Of a stretch of DNA of 64,000 bases, positions 9,460-19,724 are shown piece after piece. Below the pieces are notes generated by a model. It saw only the letters and a program-made list of their open reading frames with translations. It did not search any database and was not told the origin of the DNA. Origin of the DNA: Pseudorhodobacter sp. PARRP1 (GTDB lineage: Bacteria; Pseudomonadota; Alphaproteobacteria; Rhodobacterales; Rhodobacteraceae); the NCBI GenBank assembly GCA_002256245.1, contig NKIU01000002.1:248001-312000 (forward strand), written 5' to 3'. How positions within the stretch are numbered: the first letter of the stretch is position 1; each line of letters begins with the position of its first letter. The translations under genes and the position numbers were made by a program.

Positions 9460-10139
9460 CTGCGGATCAGGCCAACAAGCCGACCCTGCACCTTGACCAT
9501 GTGATCGGGGAACACGCGGGTTTCATAGGCCGGGTTAGCCGCCTCTAGCGCGATCATGCTGCCACGGCGGCGGAAGCGTTTCAGCGTGGCTTCGGCATCT
9601 TCCACCAAGGCCACGACGATATCGCCATTCTCGGCGGTGTTCTGTTCGCGGATCACCACGATGTCACCATCGTTGATGCCCGCTTCGATCATCGAATCGC
9701 CTTTGACTTCCAGCGCGTAGTGTTGGCCATTGCCCGACAGCATCGAGCCCGGCACGGCGACATGGTGCGAGATATGCGAGATGGCTTCAATCGGCACACC
9801 TGCGGCGATGCGGCCCATCACCGGCACCTCCATCGCGTAAACGGCTGCGATCGGCATAGCCTCACGCGGGGGATCGACTTTGTCGCCCTTGATCACTTTG
9901 GGCGAGAAGCCGGGTTTTTCCATCGCGTCGGGCAATTTCACGATTTCCAACGCGCGGGCGCGGTGGGCAAGGCGGCGGATGAAGCCACGTTCTTCCAATG
10001 CCGTGATCAGCCGGTGGATGCCGGATTTTGATCGCAGATCAAGCGCATCCTTCATTTCATCGAAGGATGGCGGAACACCGTCCTTATCCATGCGGGTCTT
10101 GATGAAATCCAGAAGTTCCAGTTGCTTGCGCGTCAGCAT
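9453..10139 (-). CDS. lexA: SOS repressor LexA
   Basis: A 228-residue repressor of the DNA-damage response. An N-terminal winged helix ([40 protein letters not shown]) is followed by a self-cleavage and peptidase half with the Ala-Gly scissile site in RIAAGVP. The catalytic Ser is in GDSMIEAGI and the Lys in TLKRF. RecA-stimulated self-cleavage inactivates it. A GTTC-N7-GTTC box lies 32 bases upstream of its ATG, which implies autorepression. Confidence 0.97.
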   Translation of the reverse strand: MLTRKQLELLDFIKTRMDKDGVPPSFDEMKDALDLRSKSGIHRLITALEERGFIRRLAHRARALEIVKLPDAMEKPGFSPKVIKGDKVDPPREAMPIAAVYAMEVPVMGRIAAGVPIEAISHISHHVAVPGSMLSGNGQHYALEVKGDSMIEAGINDGDIVVIREQNTAENGDIVVALVEDAEATLKRFRRRGSMIALEAANPAYETRVFPDHMVKVQGRLVGLIRSY

Positions 10140-10170
10140 TGCCCAACCTTCATGCAGGTGTTGTTGCTAT

Positions 10171-10185
10171 GTTCTGCCCGTGTTC
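10171..10185. promoter_or_regulatory. Alphaproteobacterial SOS box (LexA operator)
   Basis: GTTC-TGCCCGT-GTTC, an exact match to the alphaproteobacterial direct-repeat SOS box, in the 78-base gap between moeA and lexA and 32 bases before the lexA ATG. LexA autoregulation is the expected role. Confidence 0.85.
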
Positions 10186-10217
10186 TTGCTTTGTGTCAAG
10201 CGTTTTGCGCCGTTTGC

Positions 10218-11393
10218 CTACAAAGCGATATAGTCCACCATCTCGCCCGCCACGCGCGGGCCGTCGTCTTTCGGGCGGATCAGCAGGGCGTTGGCCTCGG
10301 TCAGAATGGTCAGCAGGGCGGAATCTTGCCGCGCGAAGGCGGTGATTGTGGGCTGGCCATTTTCCACCCCAAGCCGCGCGCGCATATAGTGATCGCGCGG
10401 GCCGTTTGCCGCCACATCCGCGCCAAGCCGGGCGCGCAGAATGGTGGGTTCGGGCGGCAGCGCCTGCATCGCCTTCAGCATCGGCACCATGAACAGATGG
10501 CCGCAAACGATGGCGGAAACCGGATTGCCCGGCAGGCCAAGCATCGGGATTCCCAGCACTTTTCCGGCCATCAACGGCTTGCCGGGACGCATGGCGATTT
10601 GCCAGAAGGCGCGATCCAGCCCCAGATCGGCCGCGACTTTGCCGACCAGATCGTGATCGCCCACCGACGCGCCCCCGATGGTGACGATCAGATCTGCGCC
10701 TTCGGTCAGCGCAAAAACGGTGCGCAAACTGGCCTCGGTGTCGCGCGCAATCGGCAGCACGCGAGCCTCGCCGCCCGCGGCCTCGACCAGGGCAGCGAGC
10801 GCGAAGGTGTTCGAAGCGATGATCTGATCGGGGCCGGGCACCTCGCCGGGCATCACCAATTCGTCGCCGCTGGCCATCAGGGCGACGACGGGGCGGCGGT
10901 GGACGCAGACCTCGGCCACGTTCATCGCGGCGAGCAGCGCCAGATCATTGGGGCGCAACTGGCGCGGGGGCAAGGTTTGACCCTGCACGAAATCTTGCCC
11001 GCGCGGGCGGATGTTGTCGCCCTCGGCGGCTGGCGCGCGCAGGGTGATGCGGTCGCCGTCGCGGGCGATTTCTTCTTGGATCACCACGCCGATGGCACCT
11101 TCGGGCAGCGGTGCGCCGGTAAAGATGCGGACGGCTTGGGTCGCGCTGAGGCTGCCCTGATAGGCGTGGCCGGCACCGGCCTCGCCGATCACGTCAAAGC
11201 TGTCACCGGCAGAGGCGGCGCGACCCAACGCGTAGCCGTCCATCGCCGAGGCGGCAAAGGGCGGCTGGGTGATTTGCGCGGTGGCGGGCGCTGCCATGAC
11301 ACGGCCAAAGGCGCGGCGCAGCGGCACGGTTTCGGTGCCGGTGGGCTGCGCAAGGGCAAGGCAACGGCGCAGGGCCTCTTCAACCGATATCAT
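10218..11393 (-). CDS. moeA: Molybdopterin molybdotransferase
   Basis: A 391-residue enzyme that inserts molybdate into adenylylated molybdopterin. Family motifs visible are [30 protein letters not shown] and PGNPVSA. It is the last gene of the trpG-trpD-trpC-moaC-moeA run; its ATG overlaps the moaC stop by 4 bases (ATGA), so translation is probably coupled. Confidence 0.95.
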   Translation of the reverse strand: MISVEEALRRCLALAQPTGTETVPLRRAFGRVMAAPATAQITQPPFAASAMDGYALGRAASAGDSFDVIGEAGAGHAYQGSLSATQAVRIFTGAPLPEGAIGVVIQEEIARDGDRITLRAPAAEGDNIRPRGQDFVQGQTLPPRQLRPNDLALLAAMNVAEVCVHRRPVVALMASGDELVMPGEVPGPDQIIASNTFALAALVEAAGGEARVLPIARDTEASLRTVFALTEGADLIVTIGGASVGDHDLVGKVAADLGLDRAFWQIAMRPGKPLMAGKVLGIPMLGLPGNPVSAIVCGHLFMVPMLKAMQALPPEPTILRARLGADVAANGPRDHYMRARLGVENGQPTITAFARQDSALLTILTEANALLIRPKDDGPRVAGEMVDYIAL

Positions 11394-11866
11394 AGCTTTG
11401 TCTCGTAACGGCCTGATTTACCGCCATCTTTCAGCACTAAGTGGATGCCTTCGATGGACATGGATTTCTCGACCGCTTTGACCATGTCATAGATTGTCAG
11501 GCAGGCGACCGAGACCGCCGTCAGCGCCTCCATCTCAACCCCGGTTTGGCCGCCGGTCTTGACTGTGGCCTCAACCACGATGCCCGGCAGGCTGGGATCG
11601 GCGGTCATATCGAGGGCGACTTTGGTGATCGGCAGCGGGTGGCAAAGCGGGATCAGATCGGCGGTTTTCTTGGCCGCCATGATGCCTGCCAGCCTTGCCA
11701 CACCCAAGACGTCACCCTTTTTGGCGCGGCCTTCGGTAATCAGCGCCAAGGTTTCCGCCGACATCTTCACCGCCCCGCGAGCCACGGCGATGCGGGCGGT
11801 GACGGGTTTGTCGGAGACATCGACCATATGCGCGCGGCCCTGGTCGTCGAAATGCGTCAGGCTCAT
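11390..11866 (-). CDS. moaC: Cyclic pyranopterin monophosphate synthase
   Basis: A 158-residue enzyme forming cyclic pyranopterin monophosphate, the first stable intermediate of molybdenum cofactor synthesis, acting after MoaA. Motifs include [13 protein letters not shown] and [20 protein letters not shown], both part of the active-site region of the hexamer. It starts in a 4-base overlap with trpC and ends in a 4-base overlap with moeA, so molybdenum cofactor genes are embedded in the trp operon tail. MoaA is not in the window. Confidence 0.95.
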   Translation of the reverse strand: MSLTHFDDQGRAHMVDVSDKPVTARIAVARGAVKMSAETLALITEGRAKKGDVLGVARLAGIMAAKKTADLIPLCHPLPITKVALDMTADPSLPGIVVEATVKTGGQTGVEMEALTAVSVACLTIYDMVKAVEKSMSIEGIHLVLKDGGKSGRYETKL

Positions 11867-12675
11867 GCCCCGGCCTCGGACGACAGGGGCTTGGCGAGGA
11901 TGGCGCGGGTGGCTTCGGCGACGTCTTGTTGCCGCATCAGCGCCTCGCCGATCAGGAAGCAGCGCGCGCCGTAGGCGGCAACATCGGCAAGGTCGGCGGG
12001 GGTGAACAGGCCGGATTCTGACACGATCAGGCGGTCTTCGGGAACATGGCGGGCCAGATCGCGGGTGGTTTGCAGCGTCACATCAAAGGTGTGCAGGTTG
12101 CGGTTGTTGATGCCCATCAGCGGCGATTTCAACAGGCAGGCGCGGTCCAACTCGGCGCGGTCGTGCACTTCCAGCAGCACATCCATGCCGAGTTCAAACG
12201 CGGCGGCTTCAAGTTCGGCGGCTTGTGGGTCCGACAGCGAGGCCATGATGATCAGGATGCAATCGGCGTGCAGGGCGCGGGCCTCGACGACTTGATAGGT
12301 GTCGTAGAGGAAATCCTTGCGCAGGCAGGGCAGGGTTGTGGCCTGCGAAGCCTCGGTCAGGAAGGTGTCGCGGCCCTGAAAGCTGGGGGTGTCGGTCAGC
12401 ACCGAAAGGCAGGTGGCGCCGCCCGTCTGGTACGCCTGTGCAAGTTCAGTGGGGTGAAAATCGGCGCGGATCAAGCCCTTGGAAGGGCTGGCTTTCTTGA
12501 TCTCGGCAATCAGGCCATAGCCCGACAGGGTGGCATCCGACAGCGCCTTGGCAAAGCCGCGCGGCGGTGGCGCGGCGCGGGCGGCTTGCTCCAGATCTGC
12601 CAGCGCCATCTGGGCTTTGCGGGCGGCGATTTCTTCAAGCTTGTAGGCTTTGATACGGTCAAGAATGGTGGTCAT
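11863..12675 (-). CDS. trpC: Indole-3-glycerol phosphate synthase
   Basis: A 270-residue TIM-barrel enzyme converting CdRP to indole-3-glycerol phosphate in tryptophan synthesis. Visible family residues are [10 protein letters not shown] (catalytic Lys), [15 protein letters not shown] and VSESGL. AGGA lies 7 bases before the ATG. It is stand-alone, not fused to trpF, as is usual in alphaproteobacteria. It lies 7 bases downstream of trpD. Confidence 0.96.
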   Translation of the reverse strand: MTTILDRIKAYKLEEIAARKAQMALADLEQAARAAPPPRGFAKALSDATLSGYGLIAEIKKASPSKGLIRADFHPTELAQAYQTGGATCLSVLTDTPSFQGRDTFLTEASQATTLPCLRKDFLYDTYQVVEARALHADCILIIMASLSDPQAAELEAAAFELGMDVLLEVHDRAELDRACLLKSPLMGINNRNLHTFDVTLQTTRDLARHVPEDRLIVSESGLFTPADLADVAAYGARCFLIGEALMRQQDVAEATRAILAKPLSSEAGA

Positions 12676-12682
12676 CTGCGTC

Positions 12683-13696
12683 CTATTGATTGGTCAGACG
12701 CTTCAGCGCCTCGATTTTGCCGCGCGCGGCACCAGAGTCGATAGAGGCCTGCGCCATCTCGACGCCTTCGCGCAAACTGGCGGCTTTGTCGGCCACCAGC
12801 AGGGCGGCGGCGGCGTTGAGCAGCACGGCATCGCGGAAGCCGCCTTTCGCGCCATCGAGCAGCGCCCGGAAGGCGACGGCGTTTTCGGCGGGGGTGCCGC
12901 CCTGGATCGCCTCAAACGGATAGACCGGCAGGCCCGCGTCTTCGGGATGCAGGGTAAACTCGCGCACCGCACCGTTTTCAAGGGCTGCGACGGCGGTGGG
13001 GGCTGCGATGGAGATTTCGTCCGAGCCGTCGCCGCCATGCACCAGCCACGCTTTTTCTGCGCCCAAAGCCAGCAGGGTTTCGGCCATCGGGCGGATCAGC
13101 GCGGGCGAAAACGCGCCCGTCAGTTGCCGTTTCACCCCTGCCGGATTGGTCAGCGGGCCAAGGATGTTGAAGATCGTGCGGGTGCCCAACTCGGCCCGCA
13201 CCGGCATGACGTGGCGGGTGGCGGGGTGGTGCATGGGCGCCATCATAAAGCCGATGCCAGCGTCATTCAGGCAGCGTTCCACCACCTCGGGGCCGACCAT
13301 GACGTTCAGCCCCATCTCGGTCAGCGCATCGGCGGCGCCGGATTTCGACGACAGGTTGCGGTTGCCGTGTTTGGCTACCACAACACCTGCGCCTGCGACG
13401 ACAAAGGCGGTGGCGGTCGAGATGTTGAGCGTGCCTTTGCCATCGCCGCCAGTGCCGACGATGTCGATGGCCCCATCGGGCGCGCGCACGGCGTTGCATT
13501 TGGCGCGCATGACGCTCGCGGCGGCGGCATATTCATCGACGGTTTCGCCACGCACGCGCAGGGCCATCAGGAAGCCGCCGACTTGCGCCGGGGTGGCAGC
13601 ACCGTCGAACAACGCGCCAAAGGCCGCTTCCGCCTCAGCTCGGGTGAGGGGACGGGTGGCGGCGATGCCGATCAGCGGTTTGAGAATATCGCTCAT
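12683..13696 (-). CDS. trpD: Anthranilate phosphoribosyltransferase
   Basis: A 337-residue enzyme joining anthranilate to PRPP. Motifs visible are [14 protein letters not shown] (PRPP/pyrophosphate site), [15 protein letters not shown], and [10 protein letters not shown]. The start at 13696 ([10 protein letters not shown]) overlaps the trpG stop by 4 bases; an open frame 49 codons further upstream runs inside trpG and is not real. It acts on the product of the TrpE/TrpG complex. Confidence 0.96.
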   Translation of the reverse strand: MSDILKPLIGIAATRPLTRAEAEAAFGALFDGAATPAQVGGFLMALRVRGETVDEYAAAASVMRAKCNAVRAPDGAIDIVGTGGDGKGTLNISTATAFVVAGAGVVVAKHGNRNLSSKSGAADALTEMGLNVMVGPEVVERCLNDAGIGFMMAPMHHPATRHVMPVRAELGTRTIFNILGPLTNPAGVKRQLTGAFSPALIRPMAETLLALGAEKAWLVHGGDGSDEISIAAPTAVAALENGAVREFTLHPEDAGLPVYPFEAIQGGTPAENAVAFRALLDGAKGGFRDAVLLNAAAALLVADKAASLREGVEMAQASIDSGAARGKIEALKRLTNQ

Positions 13697-14280
13697 GCGG
13701 GCACACGCGCGCGGGCTGAATCGAGGAAGTTTTTCAGAAGGTGATGGCCATGCTCGGACGCGATGGATTCGGGGTGAAACTGCACGCCCTCGATCAGTTT
13801 TTCGCGGTGGCGCAGGCCCATGATGGTGCCATCCTCCAGCCATGCGGTGACCTCAAGGCAATCGGGCAGGGTCTCTTTCTCGACCACCAGCGAATGATAG
13901 CGGGTGGCGGCAAAGGGCGAGGGCAGGTCGCGGAACATGCCTTGGCCTTTGTGGTGCATCGCGCCCATTTTGCCATGCACGATCTCATGGCAGCGGATGA
14001 CGCGGCCGCCAAACGCCTCGCCAATGGTCTGATGACCGAGGCAAACGCCGAGCAGCGGCACGTCGGCCATCGCGGCGGCCTTGGTCAGCGGAATGCAGAT
14101 GCCCGCCTGCGCCGGATCGCAGGGGCCGGGCGACAGCACGATCAACTCAGGGCGCAGCGCCAAAGCCTCTTGCACCGACATCGCATCGTTGCGCACCACC
14201 CGCACATCCGCGCCCAATTCGCCCAGGTAATGCACAAGATTGTAGGTAAAGCTGTCATAGTTGTCGATGAGCAGAAGCAT
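13693..14280 (-). CDS. trpG: Anthranilate synthase glutamine amidotransferase subunit
   Basis: A 195-residue class I glutaminase supplying ammonia to TrpE. It shows NYDSFTYNL at the N-terminus, the nucleophilic Cys in [11 protein letters not shown] and the His-Glu pair in VQFHPESI. It could also serve p-aminobenzoate synthase, as in some bacteria with a single amphibolic subunit. It is first in the trpG-trpD-trpC-moaC-moeA run, but trpE lies 2 kb away beyond a gene on the opposite strand. No tryptophan-rich leader peptide was found upstream. Confidence 0.95.
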   Translation of the reverse strand: MLLLIDNYDSFTYNLVHYLGELGADVRVVRNDAMSVQEALALRPELIVLSPGPCDPAQAGICIPLTKAAAMADVPLLGVCLGHQTIGEAFGGRVIRCHEIVHGKMGAMHHKGQGMFRDLPSPFAATRYHSLVVEKETLPDCLEVTAWLEDGTIMGLRHREKLIEGVQFHPESIASEHGHHLLKNFLDSARARVPA

Positions 14281-14457
14281 GTGCAGGGTCCGGCGGAAAA
14301 GGGGATGAAGGTGGGCGCGGTTCGGTTTATAGAGGGGCCAACGGTGGCAGGCCCCGGGTCTTGAGCGGTTCTGGATTGGTTTTCAGTCGGCTATAGATGG
14401 GCCTAGCGGCAAAGCGGCGTCAAGGGCAAGTGGCGCTCATAATGGGTGGAGGCAGGT

Positions 14458-16008
14458 ATGATCCGGAATTTCGTGACAGGGATCGTGGTGGGTGGCGCGG
14501 TTGCGGGTGCAGGTTTGGGCGTGGTGTCGCAACTGACCCCGTTGCCGAAAGACGCAGTGCAGGTGGCGGGGGGGGCGGTGAAGCCGCAAGATGCGGTGGT
14601 GGTCGCAGAGCCCGCAGCCGTTGCGCCGGCGGTGCGCCAGCCTGAGGTCTCCACACCTGAAGTGACTGCGCCTGAGGTCTCCAAGCCTGTGGCCGACAGC
14701 AAACCCGCAGCCGTTGTGGCCGAGAAGGCCCCGACCGCAGAAGTCGCACCCAAGCAAGCCGCACCCACGGAAGCCCCAGCCGCCGATGCCATGAAAGAAC
14801 CCCCGGCTGATGCCGCAGCACCGCTGCCTGCGCCGGTGACAGCACCCGCAGCCGAACTTCCCGCAAAGCCCCCCGTGGCCAGTGGCGAGGCCCCGGCAGG
14901 CCTGAATGACCCCGCTGCGGGGTCTGCGCCGCCACAAGTGCAGGCGGGCGCTGATCTCGCCCCCATGCCTGCCAGCCCCGGCCCACTTGCGCCCGATCTG
15001 GCAACCGATGCCACACCCGCGCCCGCCGATCTGCCGCCCCCCGCGCCGCAAGAGACGGCCGAGACGCTGCTGACGCCCGCACCCGCGCCAAAAGCCCCGA
15101 CGCCCTCGACCATCGTGCTTGATCCGCCACCCACACCGGAAGAACAGACCCCGGTCCAGCCGCGGCCGACGGTGATTGACACCTCTCAGCCCGAAACCCT
15201 GGCCCCCAGCGGTGGGCTGAGCAAATCGGTCGATGGCGTGACGGTCGGGCGCCTGCCCAGCATCGCCGCCGTTCCCGATCCAGCCGCCCCGACCGAAGCC
15301 ACCCCGACCGAAGCTGCGGTTGCGGTGATCGACAAGCGACCCATCGCGCAATATGCCGCAGCCTTCACCAACGACCTTGGCAAGCCGGAATTTGCGGTGC
15401 TGCTGGTGGATAATGGTGCGGCCGATCTGGACCGTGCCAAGCTTGCCGCCCTGCCGTTTGCGGTCAGTTTTGTGATCGACCCGCTTGACCCCGGTGCGGC
15501 GGCAGCAGCCGCGATCTACCGCGCGGCGGGCAAAGAGGTGGTGATGCTGGCCTCTGGCATCCCGACCGGGGCTGTCGCGGGCGATCTCGAGCAGACGTTT
15601 CAGGCCAACGCGGGCGTGCTGCCCGAAGCGGTTGCGGTGATGGATCTGGGCGCGCAGGGCTTTCAGGACAACCGCCCGCTGGCGTCGATGGTGGTGCCGA
15701 TCATCAAGGAACAGGGCCGGGGGTTGGTGACATTCGACGCAGGCCTGAATGCCGCCGATCAGGTGGCGCGGCGCGAGGATGTGCCGTCGGCCTTGATCTT
15801 CCGCGATCTGGATGCAGGTGGCGAGGATACGCCGCTGATCCGCCGCTATCTCGACCGCGCCGCGTTCAAGGCGGCACAAGAGGGGCGGGTGGTGGTGGTG
15901 GGCACCACACGGCCCGAGACGATTGCGGCGCTGATGGAATGGAGCATCGAGGGCAAGGCCGCCTCGGTGGCACTGGCCCCGATCTCGGCGGTGCTGAAGG
16001 TCAACTAA
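14458..16008 (+). CDS. Divergent polysaccharide deacetylase-family protein with long Pro/Ala linker
   Basis: A 516-residue protein. One hydrophobic N-terminal segment (FVTGIVVGGAVAGAGLG) acts as signal or membrane anchor, then about 230 residues rich in Pro, Ala, Glu and Val follow (roughly 35-270). The last 200 residues match the divergent polysaccharide deacetylase (YibQ-like) family: FAVLLVDNGA, ALPFAVSFVIDP, AGKEVVMLASGIP, GLVTFDAGLN. Such proteins are thought to act in the periplasm on an unknown glycan. GGAGG at 14448-14452, 5 bases before the ATG, fixes the start. The gene interrupts the trp genes on the opposite strand and converges with trpE on a large inverted repeat. Confidence 0.85.
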   Translation: MIRNFVTGIVVGGAVAGAGLGVVSQLTPLPKDAVQVAGGAVKPQDAVVVAEPAAVAPAVRQPEVSTPEVTAPEVSKPVADSKPAAVVAEKAPTAEVAPKQAAPTEAPAADAMKEPPADAAAPLPAPVTAPAAELPAKPPVASGEAPAGLNDPAAGSAPPQVQAGADLAPMPASPGPLAPDLATDATPAPADLPPPAPQETAETLLTPAPAPKAPTPSTIVLDPPPTPEEQTPVQPRPTVIDTSQPETLAPSGGLSKSVDGVTVGRLPSIAAVPDPAAPTEATPTEAAVAVIDKRPIAQYAAAFTNDLGKPEFAVLLVDNGAADLDRAKLAALPFAVSFVIDPLDPGAAAAAAIYRAAGKEVVMLASGIPTGAVAGDLEQTFQANAGVLPEAVAVMDLGAQGFQDNRPLASMVVPIIKEQGRGLVTFDAGLNAADQVARREDVPSALIFRDLDAGGEDTPLIRRYLDRAAFKAAQEGRVVVVGTTRPETIAALMEWSIEGKAASVALAPISAVLKVN

Positions 16009-16042
16009 GCCAAACCGCTGCGCCCGGGCATCGGCTTCGGAT

Positions 16043-16122
16043 GCCTCCGGCGGGGATATTTAAGAACGGATGAAACTGCGCGCCGGTGATTTCATCCGTT
16101 CTTAAATATCCCCGCCGGAGGC
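16043..16122. repeat. 33-bp perfect inverted repeat, member of the GGGGATATTT intergenic family
   Basis: Arms at 16043-16075 and 16090-16122 are exact reverse complements with a 14-base loop. Each arm begins GCCTCCGGCGGGGATATTT and ends GATGAAA. It lies between the converging ends of the deacetylase and trpE and probably serves as a two-way terminator. Related copies occur at 22782, 28406 and 60196. Confidence 0.85.
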
Positions 16123-16222
16123 TTCCAAGGCCAATGCAGGCAGCGGAGGCTGGGCGAAATTATTCTCGGCAGCGCCGCCGCGTGGGGCCTCGATGGCCCC
16201 CGAGGCGGCACTTGCTTGCAGG

Positions 16223-17731
16223 TTACAGGTTGCCCTTACGCACGAACAATCCCGCGTCTTCGGCGGCGCGGCGCAGGGCGCGGGATTTGTTGACGGTTTC
16301 CTGATATTCGGCCTCGGGGTCGCTGTCATAGACCACGCCACCCCCGGCCTGAATATACAGCGTCTCATCCTTCAGCACCGCCGTGCGCAGGGCGATGCAG
16401 AAATCCATCTCGCCGTTGCCTGCGAAATAGCCCACGCCACCGCCATAAACGCCGCGCTTTTCGGGTTCCAACTCGTCGATGATCTCCATCGCGCGCACTT
16501 TCGGCGCACCCGACACCGTGCCTGCGGGCAGGCCAGCCAGCAGCGCCGACAGCGCGTCTTCGCCGTCGGCGATCTGGCCCACCACGTTCGAGACGATGTG
16601 CATGACGTGGCTGTAGCGCTCGATGATAAACTGCTCGGTCGGGCGCACGGTGCCGACCTTTGCCACCCGGCCCACGTCGTTGCGGCCCAGATCCAGCAGC
16701 ATCAGATGTTCGGCGAGTTCTTTCTTGTCGGCCAGCAGATCCAACTCCAGCGCCTTGTCTTCTTCCGGTGTCGCGCCGCGCATCCGCGTGCCTGCAATCG
16801 GGCGCACGGTGACTTCACCGTCGCGCAGGCGCACTAGGATTTCGGGGCTGGCCCCGATCACCTGAAAGCCGCCGAAGTTGAAGAAGAACATGAACGGCGA
16901 GGGGTTGGTGCGGCGCAAAGACCGATAGAGCGCAAAGGGCGGCAGGGTGAAGCTTTGCGCCCAGCGTTGGCTTGGCACCACCTGAAAGATGTCGCCGGCG
17001 CGGATGTAATCTTTCGCGCGTTCAACGGCTTGCTTGTAGCCGTCATGGCTGAAGTTCGAGGTCATCTCGCCCACACTCGCGGCTTCGCCCAGATCACGGG
17101 GGGCGGCAGGCGCGCGGTCAAGATCGCGCAAAGCGTCCATCACTCGCTCGGCCGCTTGGGCGTAGGCTGCGCGCGCCGATAGGCCCGAGGCGGCCCATGC
17201 GGGGGCGACCAGCGTCACCTCGCCCTTCACGCCATCCAGCACCGCCACCACCGAGGGGCGCATCAGCACCGCATCGGGCAGGCCCAAGGGATCGGGGTTG
17301 ACGTTGGGCAGGTGTTCGACCAGCCGGATCATGTCATAGCCGAGATAGCCGAACAGACCGCTCGCAATCGCGGGCAGGCCATCGGGCAGATCGACGCGGG
17401 ATTCCGCGATCAGGGCGCGCATGCTGTCGAGCGGGTGGCCGGGCAAAGCGGTGAAGGCTTGCGGGTCAAAGCGGGCGTCGCGGTTGATCGATGCCGCCTC
17501 GCCGTGGCATTTCCAGATCAGATCGGGCTTCATGCCCACCACCGAATAGCGCCCGCGCACCTCGCCGCCTGTCACCGATTCCAGCATGAAAGTGTCGGTG
17601 CGGGCCTCGGCCAGTTTCAGCATCAGCGAAACCGGCGTATCAAGATCGGCCGCCAGACGGGCATAGACCAGTTGGTTCTTGCCCTCGGCCCAGCCGCGTT
17701 CAAACTGTTCAAATGACGGCGAGAGGTTCAT
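16223..17731 (-). CDS. trpE: Anthranilate synthase component I
   Basis: A 502-residue chorismate-utilising enzyme making anthranilate with TrpG. The N-terminal half carries MLESVTGGEVRGRYSVVG, whose LES is part of the tryptophan feedback site. The catalytic half shows GDIFQVVPSQRW, PIAGTRMRG, LLDLGRNDVGRV and GTVSGAPKVRAMEII. It lies 44 bases after the ppiD stop on the same strand, so it may be co-transcribed with ppiD; the gap is too short for a classical attenuator. Confidence 0.96.
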   Translation of the reverse strand: MNLSPSFEQFERGWAEGKNQLVYARLAADLDTPVSLMLKLAEARTDTFMLESVTGGEVRGRYSVVGMKPDLIWKCHGEAASINRDARFDPQAFTALPGHPLDSMRALIAESRVDLPDGLPAIASGLFGYLGYDMIRLVEHLPNVNPDPLGLPDAVLMRPSVVAVLDGVKGEVTLVAPAWAASGLSARAAYAQAAERVMDALRDLDRAPAAPRDLGEAASVGEMTSNFSHDGYKQAVERAKDYIRAGDIFQVVPSQRWAQSFTLPPFALYRSLRRTNPSPFMFFFNFGGFQVIGASPEILVRLRDGEVTVRPIAGTRMRGATPEEDKALELDLLADKKELAEHLMLLDLGRNDVGRVAKVGTVRPTEQFIIERYSHVMHIVSNVVGQIADGEDALSALLAGLPAGTVSGAPKVRAMEIIDELEPEKRGVYGGGVGYFAGNGEMDFCIALRTAVLKDETLYIQAGGGVVYDSDPEAEYQETVNKSRALRRAAEDAGLFVRKGNL

Positions 17732-17775
17732 CGCAGGGCCTTGGGTTCATGGTAGAAAGTTCTGGGCAGAAAAGA

Positions 17776-19653
17776 TCAGTTGCCGAGTTGGGTGTTCACC
17801 GCGTTGATCGCGGCCTGATCCAGCGTGATGCCAGCCGAGGCGGTCAGCGAGGCGGTGTAAAGCGCCATCACGTCATCGGCAATCGCGCGCCCTGCGTTGA
17901 CGTTGATCGCCTCGCGCAGCGCGGTGGCATCCTCGCCCGTGGTGGGGGCTGCGGTGATGCTGTTCAGTTGCACCACGGCGGCAAAGCCGGGGGCCTCGAT
18001 CACGCGCAGATCATCGGGCTGCATCTGGAAAATCGCCTCGACCACGGCGGGCGGTGCATCTTTCACCACGCCTTGCCGGTCGATCTGCGTGGTGCGCGAC
18101 ACGATGCCAAAGGTGCCAAGGCTGGCGCCGCCTTCAACGGCGGATTTGATGCGGGTGGCCTCATCCGACAGCGCCTTGGCCAACGCATCTGCCGTCGCGG
18201 CGGCGGTGACTTTTTCCTTCACCTTGTCAAACGGCAGCGGGGCGGGCGGCACGGTGCTGTCAAGCTGCATCGCCACAAGGCCGCCGTCATCCAGCACGAT
18301 GGCTTCGGGGAAATCGCCCTCGGCCAGTTTGGCTGCTGTGTCGCGGAAGCCCTTGTAGGCGGTGATCGGATCGTTGTCGTCTGCCCCCGGCGCGTAGTCG
18401 GTGGTGGCAAGCGTCAGACCCTGCTCCTTGGCGACATCGGCGAGGGTTGCCCCGCCTGCGAGGGCATCGTCCACCGCCTCGACCTTGCCGGAAATCTCTT
18501 TGCGGGCGGCCTCTAGCTGCTGTTCCAGCGCCAGATCGGGTTTGGCTTGTTCAAACGTGGTTTCTTGCGCTGCCAGCACCGCGTTCATCCGAAACAGCGC
18601 AGGCCCGATCGAGGAGTTGAACGGGCCGACCACGCCAGGGTCTTTCAGCGCGAATACCGCAGCACCGGCGTCGCCCAGATCCTGCGCCGAGACATCGCCC
18701 ATATCGACGTCTTCCAGCGTCAGGTTGCGCTCTTTCACCAGATCTTCAAACGGGGTGCCTGCGTCGATGCGGGCTTTCGCCGCTGCCGCATCGGCTTCGG
18801 TGGCGAAGGCAAGGCGTTCGACCAGACGTTTTTCCGGGATCACATAGGTCGAGAGGCGGGAGTCATAGGTTGCCTTGAGTGCGGCCTCGTCCAGCGGCAT
18901 ATCTTTGGCGATGCTGTCGGGCAGCAGGGCGACGTAGGAAATCCGCTTGGCTTCGGGGCGGGTGTAGGTGTCGATATGCGCCTGATAATAGGCTTGCAGG
19001 TCGGCGTCGGTCAGCGGTGGCATCGGTTTGGTCAGCGATTTCGCGGTCAGCCGCAGCATGGAAAATCCGCGCTGCTCGCCTGCCCAAGCCGCAATCGTGT
19101 CGGTCAGGGTTTGCGGTGCGGCAAGCCCGCCGCTGATCGCGGTTTGCAAAAGCTGGCGTGCTGTGTCGGCACGCAAGCCCGCCTCAAAGCTGGCTTCGGT
19201 CAGTTTGTTCTGGCGCAAGACATCGCGGTAGGCGGCGCGGTCAAAGCCGTTGATGCCCTGAAAGCTGGGGATCGCCGAGACTTTGCTGGCCACGGTGGCA
19301 TCGCCCACGGAAAGGCCGATACGGTCGGCTTCATTGTCGAGTGCGGCGCGGTCCATCACTTGTTGCAGCACTTGCCGGTCAAGGCCAATGGCTTGGGCCT
19401 GTTGCAGGGTGACAGGCTGGCCGATCTGCTTGGAGAACTGATCCATGGCTTGCCGCAACGAGCGTTCATAGTCGTTCACGTCAATCTTGCGATCCCCCAC
19501 GGTGCCGATAGAGGCCGTCCCGCCGCCGAAATTGGTCACACCAAAGCCGCCCAAGCCGCCCACCAGCATCGCCATCAGCACCCATGCCATAACGGACGCG
19601 CCGCGACGCTTTTTCTTCGGGGTGTCGTCTTCGTTCTGCGGTGCCTTGGCCAT
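17776..19653 (-). CDS. ppiD: PpiD-type peptidylprolyl isomerase / SurA N-terminal domain chaperone
   Basis: A 625-residue protein with a short charged cytosolic N-terminus (KKKRRGAS), one membrane helix at about residues 22-44, and a large periplasmic region. This begins with a SurA-like chaperone domain (DYERSLRQAMDQFSKQIGQP) and continues with a parvulin-like middle and a helical C-terminus. Alphaproteobacterial PpiD proteins often have a divergent or inactive isomerase domain. The role would be folding of exported proteins. The ATG at 19653 (MAKAPQNEDD) is preferred over one five codons upstream; neither has a strong ribosome site. Confidence 0.85.
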   Translation of the reverse strand: MAKAPQNEDDTPKKKRRGASVMAWVLMAMLVGGLGGFGVTNFGGGTASIGTVGDRKIDVNDYERSLRQAMDQFSKQIGQPVTLQQAQAIGLDRQVLQQVMDRAALDNEADRIGLSVGDATVASKVSAIPSFQGINGFDRAAYRDVLRQNKLTEASFEAGLRADTARQLLQTAISGGLAAPQTLTDTIAAWAGEQRGFSMLRLTAKSLTKPMPPLTDADLQAYYQAHIDTYTRPEAKRISYVALLPDSIAKDMPLDEAALKATYDSRLSTYVIPEKRLVERLAFATEADAAAAKARIDAGTPFEDLVKERNLTLEDVDMGDVSAQDLGDAGAAVFALKDPGVVGPFNSSIGPALFRMNAVLAAQETTFEQAKPDLALEQQLEAARKEISGKVEAVDDALAGGATLADVAKEQGLTLATTDYAPGADDNDPITAYKGFRDTAAKLAEGDFPEAIVLDDGGLVAMQLDSTVPPAPLPFDKVKEKVTAAATADALAKALSDEATRIKSAVEGGASLGTFGIVSRTTQIDRQGVVKDAPPAVVEAIFQMQPDDLRVIEAPGFAAVVQLNSITAAPTTGEDATALREAINVNAGRAIADDVMALYTASLTASAGITLDQAAINAVNTQLGN

Positions 19654-19724
19654 GGGTCTGCCTGTCATTCAAAGGTTTGGCCGCTTGTCTAAGCGGTTGC
19701 GGGGATGGGGGCAAGGGTGGCGGT

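Noticed and set aside
10122-11408. 428-codon open frame antisense to moeA
   Set aside because: Shadow of moeA; it would also run across the SOS box and the lexA promoter.
14281-14457. Possible tryptophan leader peptide/attenuator before trpG
   Set aside because: No short frame with Trp codons followed by alternative hairpins was found.
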